A stretch of 64,000 nt of DNA from assembly GCA_021397835.1 (NCBI GenBank), contig JAJFZO010000566.1, positions 9,482,001 to 9,546,000 on the forward strand, read 5' to 3'. Below are positions 48,430 to 62,500 of this stretch, piece by piece. The stretch comes from Moringa oleifera (lineage: Eukaryota; Streptophyta; Magnoliopsida; Brassicales; Moringaceae). Numbering within the stretch: the stretch's first letter is position 1; each line of letters begins with the position of its first letter. A model generated the notes under the pieces. The model was not told where the DNA came from. It ran no database searches and saw nothing but the letters and a program-made list of their open reading frames with translations. A program made the translations under genes and the position numbers.

Positions 48430-51400
48430 AATATTTTTGGTTCTGAAGAATTTTTGACACCTCTCCCAGGATTGAAATGATTATCCCTGTCCAGTGGGTT
48501 TATAACAATCCTTGAATGAGTCAAGTACTATTCACTTCCTCGCCATTCTTATCCATCACTTGCAATCCACACAGATGTGTTTGCACCCCCCATCAAAGTG
48601 ACGAGAAAGAAAGGATTTCTTAACATAACCCTCTTGCTTCTAAACTCAAGCTATCAGGCTTTACCATATAAGCATTTGGTACATGCATCAATTCATGGAA
48701 AAGTGAAAGGCCACAATTACTGAAGATCTCCCCTTTAATCTTAGATTGGTCATTTAATGGTTCACTGCGATTCATTATTGTGCTTGCACACTAGGCTAAC
48801 CTTATCCAAAAGCTCAGTGGGACCATCTATCACTGGTTTTCACCCAAAGGGGTTTATTGCACAAGCCAAGACACAGACTCCCAAAGAGGAAAGCCAAATG
48901 AATGTTAGATGCAAAGCTCTACACCTCATTAAGATCATATTGGCTTACTCTCCAAAAAAAAAAGAGCAAACCCTCATTAAAGACGAAAGTAAGGTACAAT
49001 AAGGCCATTTCTGTCCACCGCCCTTCTCATGAAAGTGTACATGGACCTTAGTGATCATACAGCTCCTAGCTAGTTAGTAGTTAGGCTTTTTTTGCAAGGA
49101 ATGGATGAAAGTGTGGATAAATTGAATTACATAGAGGAATTCAGTTTTTCTTTTTAGTAATAACATGATAAAAGCATCCCTTTCACAAAAACCTATGGAT
49201 CCTCTGCCTATCATGCCACTTCAGCACCTTATGGTCCTTGAGAAGATCATGACGAGCCATTTTCGTTAATGTTTTTATAGATTTTGAAAATTTCATAATG
49301 GATCAAGATGAGAATAAATCTGAGAATTTAAGAAAATACTCATCCTAGAGCTTTCACTCTCCTCTAGAAAGGGCTTTTTATAGATAAAAAGGTGAGTCGA
49401 GGGTAGGCCCCTATTCGATCTAATTCTCAAAGTCAAAAGAAGATCTCACATACGATGACCCTGAACAATAAGGAACAGCTCTTGATGTGAAATCAATAGC
49501 AAAGAAAGAAGAGGAATTAGATGCCCTAGAGTAAAAGCCCTAGATAAGCCTTACAAAAACATGCCCACAATGGATTGGACATAAATAATGGAAACAAGAA
49601 AAGGGCCCTGATGATGATCCTATGTTAATTTTTGCCTTGCCTCAATGATACACTCTTAGCGCACAAAGTAACATACCGAAAAAGAGAAAAAATCTCTCTA
49701 TTATTTAATTAAAAGAATTGTTAGTTTTACTTATGGACTATGTGGAAAATACAAGACTTAAGCAAGTTGTTATATGTTCTCCCTTTGCCCTTGAACAATA
49801 AAGAACCATTTATCTTCTCTTAGATAGTAGTCAATCGATTAGCATTTATTGTCAATCAATAGGCCCACGGATCTCTTCTTCTATATGATAAATTGCCATA
49901 TTGTAACACCACCTCGACGTCGATTCTCCTTATTTTTTTCGAGCATCCCATACTATGACTTCAACTTTGAGTATGATGAATGAGAGGAAAGATATTTATA
50001 GAGCCCTAATCGATCTAATGAAAAAGTTAATATATATATACATAGGTAAGAGGGAGAACTACAAGTTTTTTTAAAAAAGATGAGCGGTTAACACGAAATG
50101 AGTCTCACAGTAAATGTCTTAATTAGGTGTAAGTTCAAAATCAAGCTAAAAGATAGTGGAAAGATGAGGATCTTTGCCATTGCAAACAGACTTTAGTTCG
50201 GCCTTTACATGATTGGGTGATGGATGTGCTTTGCCATCTTCCAGTTAATGGGATATATAACCAAACTACACCCATTGTCATTCTATCAACAAGAAAGTCA
50301 ATATCAATAGTGGAGGGAGAATAGTAGTCCCTTGGTCATCAATTAGTAGTTGAATAATCCCAGTAGTGGTCCTCTTACCTAGTAAAGTTAATCTTTAATT
50401 GGAAAGGATAGGGAGAACAAAGATTTCACATTATAGTTTAAACATGTTGCTTTATGCATAAGCATAGTAGAATTTGAATTTGTTGGCTTAAATGAATGGC
50501 TCTTGGCTTACTTTCTTATGAAGGGCTTTCATTAACTAAAAAGTGACAATTTTTGACCCATATGATCTTAGTCTCAAAAAGATGAGGAAACTGACAATTT
50601 CACACTTAAAGATTAAGTTCATCAGTGACATTTTCCATGGTGTCTTGAGAAAGTAGCTTTGAACATGACATTTGTACCCATGAAAAGTTTTGGTAGGCAT
50701 TACTATGATCTTGAAGCCCTCGCTAAAAAGTATGGCTTACTACTAAAGGAGGTTCAGACATCCTTCGACTTAGCCTTGTTATCCACTAATTCATCTCTTG
50801 ATCTGGTATACCTCAAAGAAGGTGGATAAGGTCAAAAAAAAAAAAAAGGGTGGTGAAGATAGAAGAAAAGATGTTCAATTTAAGGTTCTCACCTTTGGAA
50901 ATAGGTGTTGAACAAAGGACATAATGGGTCAGGTAAAACCTCGTTTAAAAGGAAAGATCTATCAAAGAAAAAAGTTGAGAGCCAAAGGTTTTTTTTTTTT
51001 TTTTCCAATGTTATGCTTTAAAAGTTAGACTTGGAACAAAAATAACCCTTATCTATATTTTATTAACGGGATAAGAATTCATAATGGGACGTTTTTTTCA
51101 TAGATCCTCCAAGCAAGAAAGGTGCAACGCCTTACTAGGGCCTTTGACCACCTTTGAGACATTCGAAGCCATTTTAGGGCAATTTATTGACCGTAGTAAT
51201 ACATTGTTCAGTGGTGAGGCAAAGCACTAATGAGAAGCTTCCGTTAGGATTCTTTTCCCATGTAGTTTTCTTACCCATGGATAATAAGACCATCTTTCCA
51301 CACCCCTTGAGAAGTTATTCTAGTTGGTTTTTTAGTAATGCATTGATGCTTGACCCTTGCAATCTACTTTCATAGGTATACTTTGACGCATCTTTGAGCA

Positions 51401-54400
51401 AGCATATCTTAATGTTTTTACTATTCTCGCTCACCAACCAATCATTCTTATGGTATCTCGAATCGTTTTCAAAGTGGATTTAGTCTTTATTTTCCCTTTT
51501 CATTGAGTGTAAAGTTCTTCGTAATCACCTCTGTAAGATTGATTTAGCTCAAAAGCACCCTTTCTTTCATAACCGAGGAGTTTGTTGATGCAAGAAGTCT
51601 TTTTGTTCCATGACTAGACACTTTTCAAGGGAGTCTTTCTTCCATCGACTTACTCTTTTGACCTATTTTGAGAAGGAAAATTCTCATAAGATTATTAATA
51701 AATGTAGATCACATATAAGTATGGATGCTTCCTAAGGCGAATGTATTTACTTCTTTAAAAGTGCGTGTTTAGGAGACATTTGCTTTGCGATCACCAAGAT
51801 TAAGATCTTTTTCCATATCTATTGATATCTCTTTGGAATGAGGACTTTTTTTCAAATAGAGCCAGCAAATTAGTTTGAAAAAGATCTTTTGTTAGTCGGT
51901 AAGCCTAAACATTTCCTATGAGCAGTTTAATAATTCTAACCTAGGGCTCAATTCTAACCATTCTTGCTAAGGACAACCTTGCTCCTAGCAAAGATTAAAC
52001 ATCAAGTATGAAGCAAGTTCATGATCCAATGAATTCCCTCAAATCGAATGACACAACACAAACTAGAATCGAAAGATTGATCTAGGCAGTGACAAGTGCT
52101 AATTGAAAGAAACCATGTGTATGTTAAAACGACGTATAGGCAAGCCTTTATTGATTTTTTACATGGATTGCTTTTCATTGTTTTTCGTTCCATAGGCATA
52201 CATTACAGTTTAATCTGCTTTATGACTTTAAGGGACCAAAAAGAAGTCTTTTGATCATTCTTGAGCCTACTCCCATCTTTCAAATTTAGCTTCTAATTTA
52301 GTTGATGTAGACAATGAAGGATCAACTCACACTAGATAGGAAAGGCTTTCGATTAATGTGCTCAGATTTGTTTCGAACTTAGTTTAGGAATCCATTTTTG
52401 GTCTGGTTGATGTTCCAACATCTTGAATCTAGATGGCTCTGAACTTAGGTTTGCCTACCTTTCTAGTTATAAAAAGAAGAATGGGACTTCAAAGCCTTAA
52501 TTCAAGCTAAAAATAGCGCTAAAAACTAGCCACATTGATAATAATAAGTGGTGACAATGAAAAGGCACTTTTTCAAGCCTAAGGGGCAGTGAGCGAGGTA
52601 GGATAAAGTGAAAAAGAATCGTATTTGAATTAGGGCAGGCTAAGGAGGCCTTAAGTATTCTTTCTTTTCATAAGTGGTGGGCAAGGAAGAAAACTATTCC
52701 TTATATCTTTAAGAATTAAAGACAAATAGCCATTTAAAGACCTTTCAAAGACCACTTTATAAAGGGCATGTATCACACCTAATAGAACCATCCTTTACTA
52801 TGTCAACAGGAGAGAGAAAGAGGGAGGACAACAAAAGAAGCCTTGTTATATATTTGGAAATTGAATCATCATGCACTTTAGGTCCTTCTAAAAGCCATGA
52901 TGTAAGGTTACATGAGTAGTGAAAGATTGAGCTCACTTATGCTCTCAAACTTCACAATAACCCAAGCTGGGAAGCTTTAAAGCCATATCATATGGATTGG
53001 TAAACTCAAATCAAAACACCAAACTAAGGAGGCTTCCAAAGTCGAGGCTCGATCCTATATAATCGACCTGTTTCGTACCAATTAGTATCTAACTTACTTA
53101 ATGCACTAACAAGTATTTGCATTGCTGCCTTAGCTTCGTGTTAAAGGCACAAGGGAAAGAACAATCACTTTATTAACGTAATATTCGTTCATAGTGTCGT
53201 CATTCCATTATCAAGCTTAAACCAATGTGTTTGAGGAAATAACTCCTCCCTATGAAACTAGGGATCTACCTTCTAACAACATTCTCATGAAGAAAAAACA
53301 AAAGTCTCTTGAAATGGGAAGAAAAACCAGTGGATTGTAGTAGTTTCATAAGGCAATCACCCTTATTTGAAGGGGTGTACCTAAGAAAGAAAGTAGCTTA
53401 TATTTTTTCTTTTTAAACTATAACTAGCAAAAAAAGACTTCGCCTCTTTTGAGAAAAAGAGTAAGAAAAGGGATCGAAAAGATCAGTTACCAAGCAAAGG
53501 AAAGCAAGTGCTACTAGTGTTGTAAGGAAAACCCCCAAGATGCCATGGGAAATTAAAAACTGTTAGATAAAAATGTTCATTGAATTGCTTTCAGTAAATC
53601 TAATTAGTAAAGCTACCAAAATAATCTTTCTAACTGAGAAAAGGCAATTTTATTGATTCCCAATTTTGAAACTGAGTGTGCCAAATCACAAGCTGATGAG
53701 TTACATATGAAGTTTAAAAAACCAAGTTAAGAAATGAAAGTTATGGCAGTCATGCTAAACCTAAAATTCAATCCAAAAATGTAAGGAAACGTCCTAACTA
53801 CCAACCACACTTTGCTGTATTGCAAAATCAAGAAATGAAGTGAGGGAAGGGCTTTCACATATAGAGTGGCGATAGGCCGCTAGTCTTTTGGTTTTTCTCG
53901 GACTGTATATGGATAGGTTCAGAGACCCAACTTCCTATTTGATAACCACTCAAAACGTCTAATGAAACGGCGAGGGCAAGCTGAGTGCAATGAAGTGTGG
54001 TTATTTTCATACATTTCTCGTAGAGTTGCTACTTCCTTTGTTTTGTGGTTTTGAGTTCCCTCTCCATTTAAAGGTTAGGAGTGATAAGGAGCATTCTACT
54101 ACTTCAGTAAGGGCTCGCTCGTGCAAGTAAATGCACATGCAGCAAGCTCCTCATATGGGCTTTAGATTGCATTCAAAGGCCTATCCTAACCATTCATATG
54201 AGGCGCCCCTTACCAAGATACTATAGTTTGGTCTCTAATACCATTCTTAGAATTGACCTACTTATTAGCAATGTATGCTCAGTTATTATTATATACTTAT
54301 ACGATAAGTCAAGTGTACTAAAAGAGACCTTATAGCTCACAAAATGAAGTCAATCGAGCATTCCTATTATTGATAAGCTCCAATTCCTTCTCTTTGCCTG

Positions 54401-57400
54401 CATATAATTTAAAGGATTTGAGATAAACAGGTGCTATAGCCCTGATTCGTTAGCATTATGCCCTTTAAATTTGGCAAGACTATAAGTCATCATTTTATTG
54501 AGAAAGTATAAAAATCCTTCACAATACATTACTATGCGCTTGGTGGGTTATAGTTATCAATGTACTCCCGAAGATTGTAGGCCCTTACATACACAGATTT
54601 TAGGGCATTTAGCTAGCTTATGTCTTCACTCGCGCTTTTGTACTCTTTTTCCTAACTCTTTCGATATCCTTCTTTCATCTTTGCCATCTCCTTAACCAAA
54701 TTGATTTATACACCATCTATCTTATGCTTGGTTCATAGGAATTGTAAGTTTGATAATCAAAGGTTGGAATATCTCTATTGTTCTCAGCAAGCCATTTCAC
54801 GCTCAAAGCAATTGCCAAATCTTGAAGCTAGAATGTGTGAGAACTAGAGCTTCAAAAGAAGCCATAGCGAGGGTTGGTAATATGGTTAGAGGTCCATTTT
54901 GTTATAACATTCTACATCTTCTAACATAAATAAAAGACGTTAAATTATCTTAACATCTTTTCTTCAGTTATTCGTACGAATATATCACCTTATTTTGATT
55001 AATTTCCTGCATACATTCCTTTTCCTACTAAGGAAGCTCTTTAGCATGCTGTTGATTAGCTACAACTTTCTTTTAGTTATGTGAACAACACCTTCGTGAA
55101 CTAAATTTGGTTCCATCCAATACCTCTTATCGAACAAATTTCAATATTAATGGTTAAACTCCTTTTAGTTGTGATGATTTACCTTATTCAAAGTGAAGTA
55201 AGCAGTGTTATTGTTCCCTTCCTTCTCCTAGCACTCATTAAGATTGCATGCAAGTCATCTAGATTTGGAAGATAATATTGAAATGACTTAATCTGTGAAT
55301 GCAACCCTTGGCTTACCCAATATTGCCAGGGAATGGACTAATTCCTTCATTCAATGCATATCGATTGAGAATCCCTTTAGGAGATTAGGTCATGAACCTT
55401 CTTTCAGGTTCAAAAGGGAACTCTTGGTTAGGTACGTTAGTGACATGGATTGATATTTATCAATAATAAGAAGCTTGGGATTCATGCCAAGTATATGGCA
55501 CATAATTAGTTTTATCGATGTGATTCAACAGATCACAGGGAAGTTTGGTCTTTGGAATCAAACAGCAAATCATGATATGAGAGAGGCGCTTTAACATGCC
55601 ATTATGGTAACACTCATGGGATCTAGTCAACAAAGGTGTCACCTAGAGAGGTCCAGTCCTGGCCCTCCCCTCTTGTGAGTTCAGGGAAGTTCCTTCTATA
55701 GATAGGAGCATGACATCTAACTATTTATGAAAAAAAAAAACCCCTTAGATAATATGTGTCACTTGTGAGATAGATATAAAATCAAATAGATGTACTGAAA
55801 ATGAGAAATCATATAAACTAGTTAGTCATTGATTAAATTGACACTTTTTTTTCATCTAAAGAATTTGATTCAATTTATCCTTCAAGCTTCTAGTTAATCA
55901 TTCCCTTAAAATTGTAATTCAATTGGTCAAAGCACTGCATATGAGAATATATCAAAAATAAGATGAATCTACCATCCTTTTGATGGACTAAGTCAGCAAG
56001 CAAGAACAAGTATAGAGAAGGATTTCGTTACTTGAACATTATTTCTTGTTTTGTTTATAATGGAAAAAAAAAAAGAAAAAATCTATTAAATAAACATGGG
56101 AAAAGATTTCACATTATTTTGAGGAACGAGACATGCCTCTACTTTCGGATATTTTCAAAAGTGAAAGGTCCCCAAAGATTGCCTTAATCATACAAAGAAG
56201 CTTTTTTTAGTCAAAGAAAAAAGTCTAAAGGTTTTGAGAAAGAAAAGGCTAGGCTCCTAATGGTGAAAAGTCTTTGAGTAGGATCTCGACAATTTTATGT
56301 CAAAATCATTCGCAGTGTGATTTGAGTTATTAATGCTTTCATCCTATCATGTAAAGCAAGTTCTATTTTAGGGTGTTAAGTTCATGATAGTGAGGGGAAG
56401 TGGAACTCAATCATATTTAAATATTTTATCTTATATCTCATCATAGTTCTTCTATCATATTCTTAAGAGGTTAAAGCTTATGGCCTAAGTTACAATCATG
56501 TTACAAAAGATATATACTTAATACACATAAGTCAAACTACCTTTTCGATCAATCTAATTATGTGGCTATGGCCTAATCTAATCATACAGAAACTAATAGT
56601 GGCTTTCTAGCTCAAAACAAAACCTAAAAAAGCTCTCTAATTACGTATACAAAATGTCTTCTTCTTGCTCTTATAGCTAATTGAAGAAAGATAGACAGAA
56701 CTCTTATTTACATACGACACAATCGAAGCTCTTTCATTAGGCCTTTTTCATTGATCCAATCTAGGGAAACACTAAGCTTTTCTCTGCCCCTCATCTATCA
56801 AACAAAGCGAATATAGGTTTTAATTCCTCCACATCCAAGTGTTTATGATGCTTTCGCCAAAGATCGTCAACTTATGCATCTGGCCTTCACCTCACAAATG
56901 TTGGCTAATCTAATCCCATCAGGTACTCTTCTCCTCTTGCTCTTCTATAGACTAGCTTTCACCCTTACCTGATATCTAAGCAAGCTAGTATTCTTTGATT
57001 CAACCAGCAAGGCATCTCTAACCTTTATATGGAAGAACAAGTAGGTAATCTAGTGCCATTGATCGAGAGCAGGGAATTACCTACTGACTAGGACCTCACC
57101 TTTCTTTCATAATAACTTATTTGGTATATAGGCAACGCCAACTAGAACTCCAAATGTTGGATTTGATCGATAGAAAATGAGGGACCTACTAAAATAAGCT
57201 TCACTTCTCCCCAAATCCTATCCTCAACGAGTCAAGACTCTGATTTCACTGCACTTAAACGGTAACCTGCTAATGCATCGCTTTCTATCTACATTTCTAA
57301 GATCAGTCCCTTATTCTTCTACCCAATTAGGTTGGTTCATCAAGTGCCAAGGCATCTCTTTCTCCTAGGTCCCATCTCGAACATTCTCGAAAAGGCAAGT

Positions 57401-57486
57401 TAGCCATCTCCACCATATCAAAGCTCTTTCTTATTCTCCCAGCCTGGTAATCAACAATTCTTTTATCTCTCAGTTTTGTGCACAGC
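48430..57486. other. Mitochondrial-derived DNA without recognised genes
   Basis: About 9 kb between the matR relic and the right repeat arm. Upstream of matR this should include nad1 intron sequence, but I could not place intron domains or nad1 exons by eye. ORFs present (48,757-49,002 +, 51,187-51,375 +, 52,002-52,199 -, 54,498-54,695 +, 55,460-55,642 -) have no recognised family. Homopolymer tracts occur (for example 50,836-50,849, 50,990-51,004 and 55,729-55,740). Confidence 0.5.
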
Positions 57487-57613
57487 CTAATGATTGCAAG
57501 CTCATAAGTTAAAAAGCCCCTGACAGTACAGAATTAGACTGAATCCAACCAAATCACCTCTAGAGCCAAGCTAGGGCATGGGAAATTGATCCCATCGTTT
57601 CTCATCCCTATTC

Positions 57614-58800
57614 ATGATAAAAGTAGGAAAGGTGAAGCGAAGGTTGAAGAAGTCACTTCTAAAATGCGTGAAAGTATGGATACAAGCAAATATGCTATTT
57701 TATTTGACTAATCCCAAACTCTTCGTATTCATGATTAATGAGAATGTGAAGGGAATAGTCTTGAATGATGGAAGGAAGGATCCCTCCTCACTCAATGAAC
57801 TACCTGTACCAATCTATCCCAAAAACATCCAATCGATCTAGTGTGTGCTAATGACCTACCACTGCAGGCAAGTAGAAGGTCTTGTGCATGAAACTGACTG
57901 AATGGCTATCCCTAATGTACGACTCAGCTCACGAAAAAGAAAAAAAGAATTGATTTCCTTGTGGGATTGAAATTGACTTTTTCTTCGTTCTTTAGAGGTC
58001 AGTCACGATTCTATAATTATAATGGTATGTTCCTTAGATGTAATTTCCTAATCATCCTGCCATTCCTGACTTCAGGAAGATCCTTTATTAAACCCCTAGA
58101 AAGCCACCTCTTCTATGTTTTGCTTTTTTGTCTAAGTCTCTCTCAGAGTAGAATTAATTTTGCTAATGTGCATGAAGTTTAGATGAAATCAGGGCAAACC
58201 TTATGGTTGCTATCGCTTATGCCACTATAGAATTGGGGGTTCATAATAACTTTGACAAATTTCTACAAGAGCTAGCAGATCATCCATTCTTACTTGAAGA
58301 AAAATAGGTTAACATTGAAATGTTGCGTGAACTACCTAAGATTATAAAAAAGAAAAAATGAATTGAAAGATGAGTGTCGCAGCAGTAGCTTTTAAGATGG
58401 TAGTCGAGGCTAGGATTTAGGAAGGATATATATGAGAGTAAGTGTGAGGAGAAAGAGCCTTCTTATTTTTTGTATTGAACCTAGGTTTAAAAACCTATTC
58501 AACTATCACTTCCTAGATAGAGCTCTGAAAGGAGACCTACGAATGCTTTGGCTCTAAGTCGTACGTACCACCATATAATATAGTATTTAGTCGCGCAACA
58601 ACTTTCTCTCATGCTATGGCCTATTTTTGAGGGTATTCATTGCTTTGAGAAATTGGTTATGAGCAAAGAAGCGTTTGAGTTGGCTCATAAGGTTAAGAGT
58701 GGCGCAGGTTTTCGATAGCGTTTCTAATCTCTATCATATGTTTGATAGATTTGAATCTTCTATTTCTGGGCATGGATAGATCCCATCGCCCCAACCCATC
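57614..58800 (+). pseudogene. Unidentified decayed coding-like tract, right-arm copy
   Basis: Counterpart of the 27,904-26,586 minus-strand tract. It opens with VKRRLKKSLLKCVKVWIQAN and MINENVKGIVLNDGRKDPSS (57,614-57,841). Later it has MKSGQTLW and a LMPL*NWGF tract, a MSVAAVAFKMVVEAR-like block (about 58,371-58,415) and a block matching YFEKLAMSKEAFELAR (about 58,640-58,690), with frame changes. The differences from the left copy include several conservative replacements (R/K, I/M, Y/F). The family is not recognised. Confidence 0.35.
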
Positions 58801-59365
58801 CCCTAAAAAAAAAAAAGCTTTGATTGCTTGTCACCTATTTATATAATGAATATTTATTTATATCATTAACAATAATAGTTGTATGCAGATGGATAGCAAT
58901 GGTAGTTAAGAGCATTCCTTTCTTAGGCCAAGATGGTCTTTTTCTTCCTTCCCTTATGCCTATCCTTCCTACTGCAGTTGATGGAGAAGTATTGAGCAAG
59001 GCAAGGAGTTGAGATAGTCTTAGCTACAATCCATGTTCTTAGTGTCTTCCTCTGTTCTGCATAGCTGTGTATTGAGGGAGCACCTATGGTGTTAGTAAGG
59101 TATACAATGGGCAATTATAAGGCAATACCACTAGAGAAGCTGATTAAGGCATATGTCTTTGACGATTGATAACGAGGGGATTGGTAATGATGAAATATAC
59201 GAAAAAGGTCAAAATGCCCTATTCTCCTTAACCCCCTTGGAACCCATACATTTCTTGTAGACGCGATAAGGCTCACTCCGTTCTCAAGGCTTGGGTCGCT
59301 GTCTTTGACTCCAATGGATGCAAAAAAAATCGATTGAAAAAGCCAATGTTAACGTAAAGCATTCC

Positions 59366-59593
59366 TCAAAAAGAAAATAAGGCAAACACAACGGCCAATA
59401 ACTCAACCAATCTACCGCTCTTTGTGTTGAAGAAACTTGGAAAGTAGAGGCGCAGTTCAAGTGCACTAGGTAGCAAGAATTCTAAATGAGGGATTGGAAG
59501 CGTAGCTTTATCTTTCTTTTGAGATTGAGCAGCCTTCCTTATTCGTACTCCATACAAGCAGTAGGATTGGACTAAAAAGGTATGGAAGGTCAA
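59366..59593 (-). pseudogene. Unidentified relic ORF, right-arm copy of 25,896-26,180
   Basis: The minus strand reads KDKATLPIPHLEFLLPSALE then LRLYFPSFFNTKSGRLVELL and FALFSF, matching the left-arm frame with a few replacements. It stops at FSF, where the left copy continues. Not recognised. Confidence 0.4.
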
Positions 59594-62500
59594 GTATACT
59601 GCTTAGTTTTGTAGCTCCATTTCCAAATTATCTGTATCATTGAAAACTTGTGATTTTGGTCAAGTCAACTACTTTTTTTTTTTTTTTGCAACTAGTCGGG
59701 TGGGAAGTAGGACAAAGATCTTAGTCAGAATTAGAGAAATTCTCACTTGGCGCTAACACTTTATCTTTTAGATAAGATTCAACCTTGGAACTTGGTACGT
59801 GGGGGATAAGCTTTTCTCAGGTTTCTTCTTACAGCCAGAGTTAGTTAAAGCGGCGCAGCTCCCAAGTACCATTTTTCTCTAAGCCTATCCCCCACCTCCC
59901 ATTGTGCTTTTAATTCCATCTCTCAATCGATGGGCGATTTCTTAATGCTTTGGCCTAAGAAGTGCTATGGACTAACTTCCTTATAGGCATAGTTAGTTAT
60001 AGAAGGTACAGACTGTCTAATCTAGCTAGTGAGCAGAAGTGTTAATCATAAAAAGAGCTTGTTAGTTAAACTTTTTGATAATGATATCCCTCTCACCTAT
60101 GCTTGCCACCGTTTTACCATGGTTGGCTGACTTCAACATTCCAATCTACTCTTCCGCCTTTACTTGATGTGATGGTTTAGTTTCCTCTAAAGAAATAAGG
60201 TTAGGCAAATTAACCGTTAAAAAGCCATTAGTCAATCGAGTAGTTCAAGTAGTATCTGAGAAGAAGAACAGGTCATCATTATTTCTTGGCATCCTTGTGG
60301 AATGGAATCGGATTAAAGAGGCTACTATTGGTTCTAGTGATAGAGCCAATAAAGTTAAGATTTAATTTCTCACATGGTAGTCGGGTTTTTACCATCTTTC
60401 AACTCATTTACCATCCTTTCCATTTCATATCTTTCCATCCATTAAAGAAAAGGAAGAGACCTTTCTTAGGCCTACCCATTTTTGTTGTCTTTTAAACACC
60501 AAAAAAATAATTAGAAAAAATAGTAGAAAAGGCAAGTTTGAACCTATCAAGCTCAATCAAATTCAATTGACTGAGACTAGTGATAGAAGACTTCTTACTC
60601 CTAAAAACTGAAGGATTCTCAAGTTTCAGTGAGTAATGGGTTGGGCTTACCATGTTTAATAGGAGACCAGTCTAGCTAAGCTAATAGTTAAAGCTCACCA
60701 TAAGAGAACCAACCTCACTAAGAAATACCTAGGGTGGGGCTCGTTGAAGAAACTCGATGGTTGCATTCTTTTCCTTCCATATCATATGGGTTGTAGGCTC
60801 GTCTTATAGAAATTATATCCTAACGTGATAGGTTACTTTTACTAATACACTAATGGCTTCTTGGTCAAGTCAGCCTTCTTTAGTTTGTCTTACGAACGGA
60901 GTGGGCTTTTCCCCAATGGGGTCTAGTTTGATGGCAAGTAAGCAATTAAGACACACATAACCACCTTTTTCAACATACATGGAATGGTTATGGTTATGAA
61001 ATGTCTTTTTCTCAAATAAGGTAAAGGCATAGCCCGCGTTAACATACAAAACTGATCACAAAAAGGAAAAAAAAGACAGAGGCTAAAGCATTGATTGAAG
61101 AGTGGGGGTAAACATTCGCCTTCGACTCCTTTTTTGTCTACTGATTGCTACTTGGCTAAATTTTTCCTACATCATTTAAAAGAGGTATCCAAGTCATTAA
61201 TGTACTTTTGAAGAAGCTTGGGATCAGGCTAAGATGGAATGGATTTTTTGTTCCTTTCCTATTACTCAGTGCTTCTCCTTTGAATCTTCTCACCCTCTTG
61301 GAAGCCTAGCTACTTTTTTATAACTACCATAGCTACAATAGACAAGATGGGAATGGGTTGGAAAGAAGGAAAAAGCGCAATCTCCATTCACTAACTTTAG
61401 GGCAGTAGCTTTGTAACTTACTTTGACTTAAAAGCACATTTGGTCACTTTTAGCTTTCGATCGCGGAGTCGAAGCTGACTGGCGACTGTTGGGAATGCCT
61501 TGTACTAGCAAAATCAGACGCACAATTCATTTTTCAAATAAAGAGTTCTAACTTTGTTCTTATGGCTTTAAAAGATGCATCAAAGACCCCTTCAACATTA
61601 CCCATCATGGGGGATGAAAAAGTAAGAAATAGGGAAGTAGGATAGTTGGCACATGCTGGTGAATCCAGTATATAGGTCACTTTCATTCCTAGTAGACCGG
61701 CATGGAAAGGCTGTTTAAGTGACTGTTTACATGCTTAAGTCATTAGGAGAAGAAGTATGGATCACACTCCCTATTGGACTTATCTAAAAGATGAAAAGAT
61801 GGATTAGCCACTCTATCCATCCTACTAAGCTGGGCCTTTACGTGGGCAACTTGTCTGTTGTGCCTTTTGCTTTGGTGCCAACGTATATAAAGTAGTAAAC
61901 TTTGACTCCTTTTTAGCTTTCTGTGGTGTGGCTTTTATATCTTAGTAGCTGTTATCTCCTTCTCTTTCCTTCTTCCTTATCCTTAGGGAATTGGATATAG
62001 AACCATTAGGACTAGGAGCATTCTTTAACAAAGATGGATTGGCTTTGGTTGACCTTTTTACTATAGGAATTCTAATTCTAATAAGCTTGTGATCACTCTC
62101 AGAGGTAGCTGGGAACAAAAAGAACAAGTGCTCAAAGCTAAGATTAGCTATTAGACTTCTTTCCTTGGCCAAAAGGGGTTAGCAAGGATAACAACCTTGT
62201 TGATTAAAGTAAAGGACCAGGGTATAGCGCTTTTATTTTGTTTTATGGGTATACCCACTTTTCGATATGGATATCAATGACTAAAGTCTCTTCCTATAGT
62301 CTAGGCTAAGCCTAAAAGAAAAAAGGGAGTGTTAGATCTGCGAGTGAAGAGATATTATCTCACGGATGAAAGAAAAGAGGTCACTTGTTTAAGTTAAGCA
62401 ATCGTAGAGACAAAGAAGAGTGTGTAGTGAAAATTCTCCCTCTACGGGCCTCTTATAGGTAGAGCCAAAGAGAGTAATGAGAGGAGAGGAGTTCAAACCT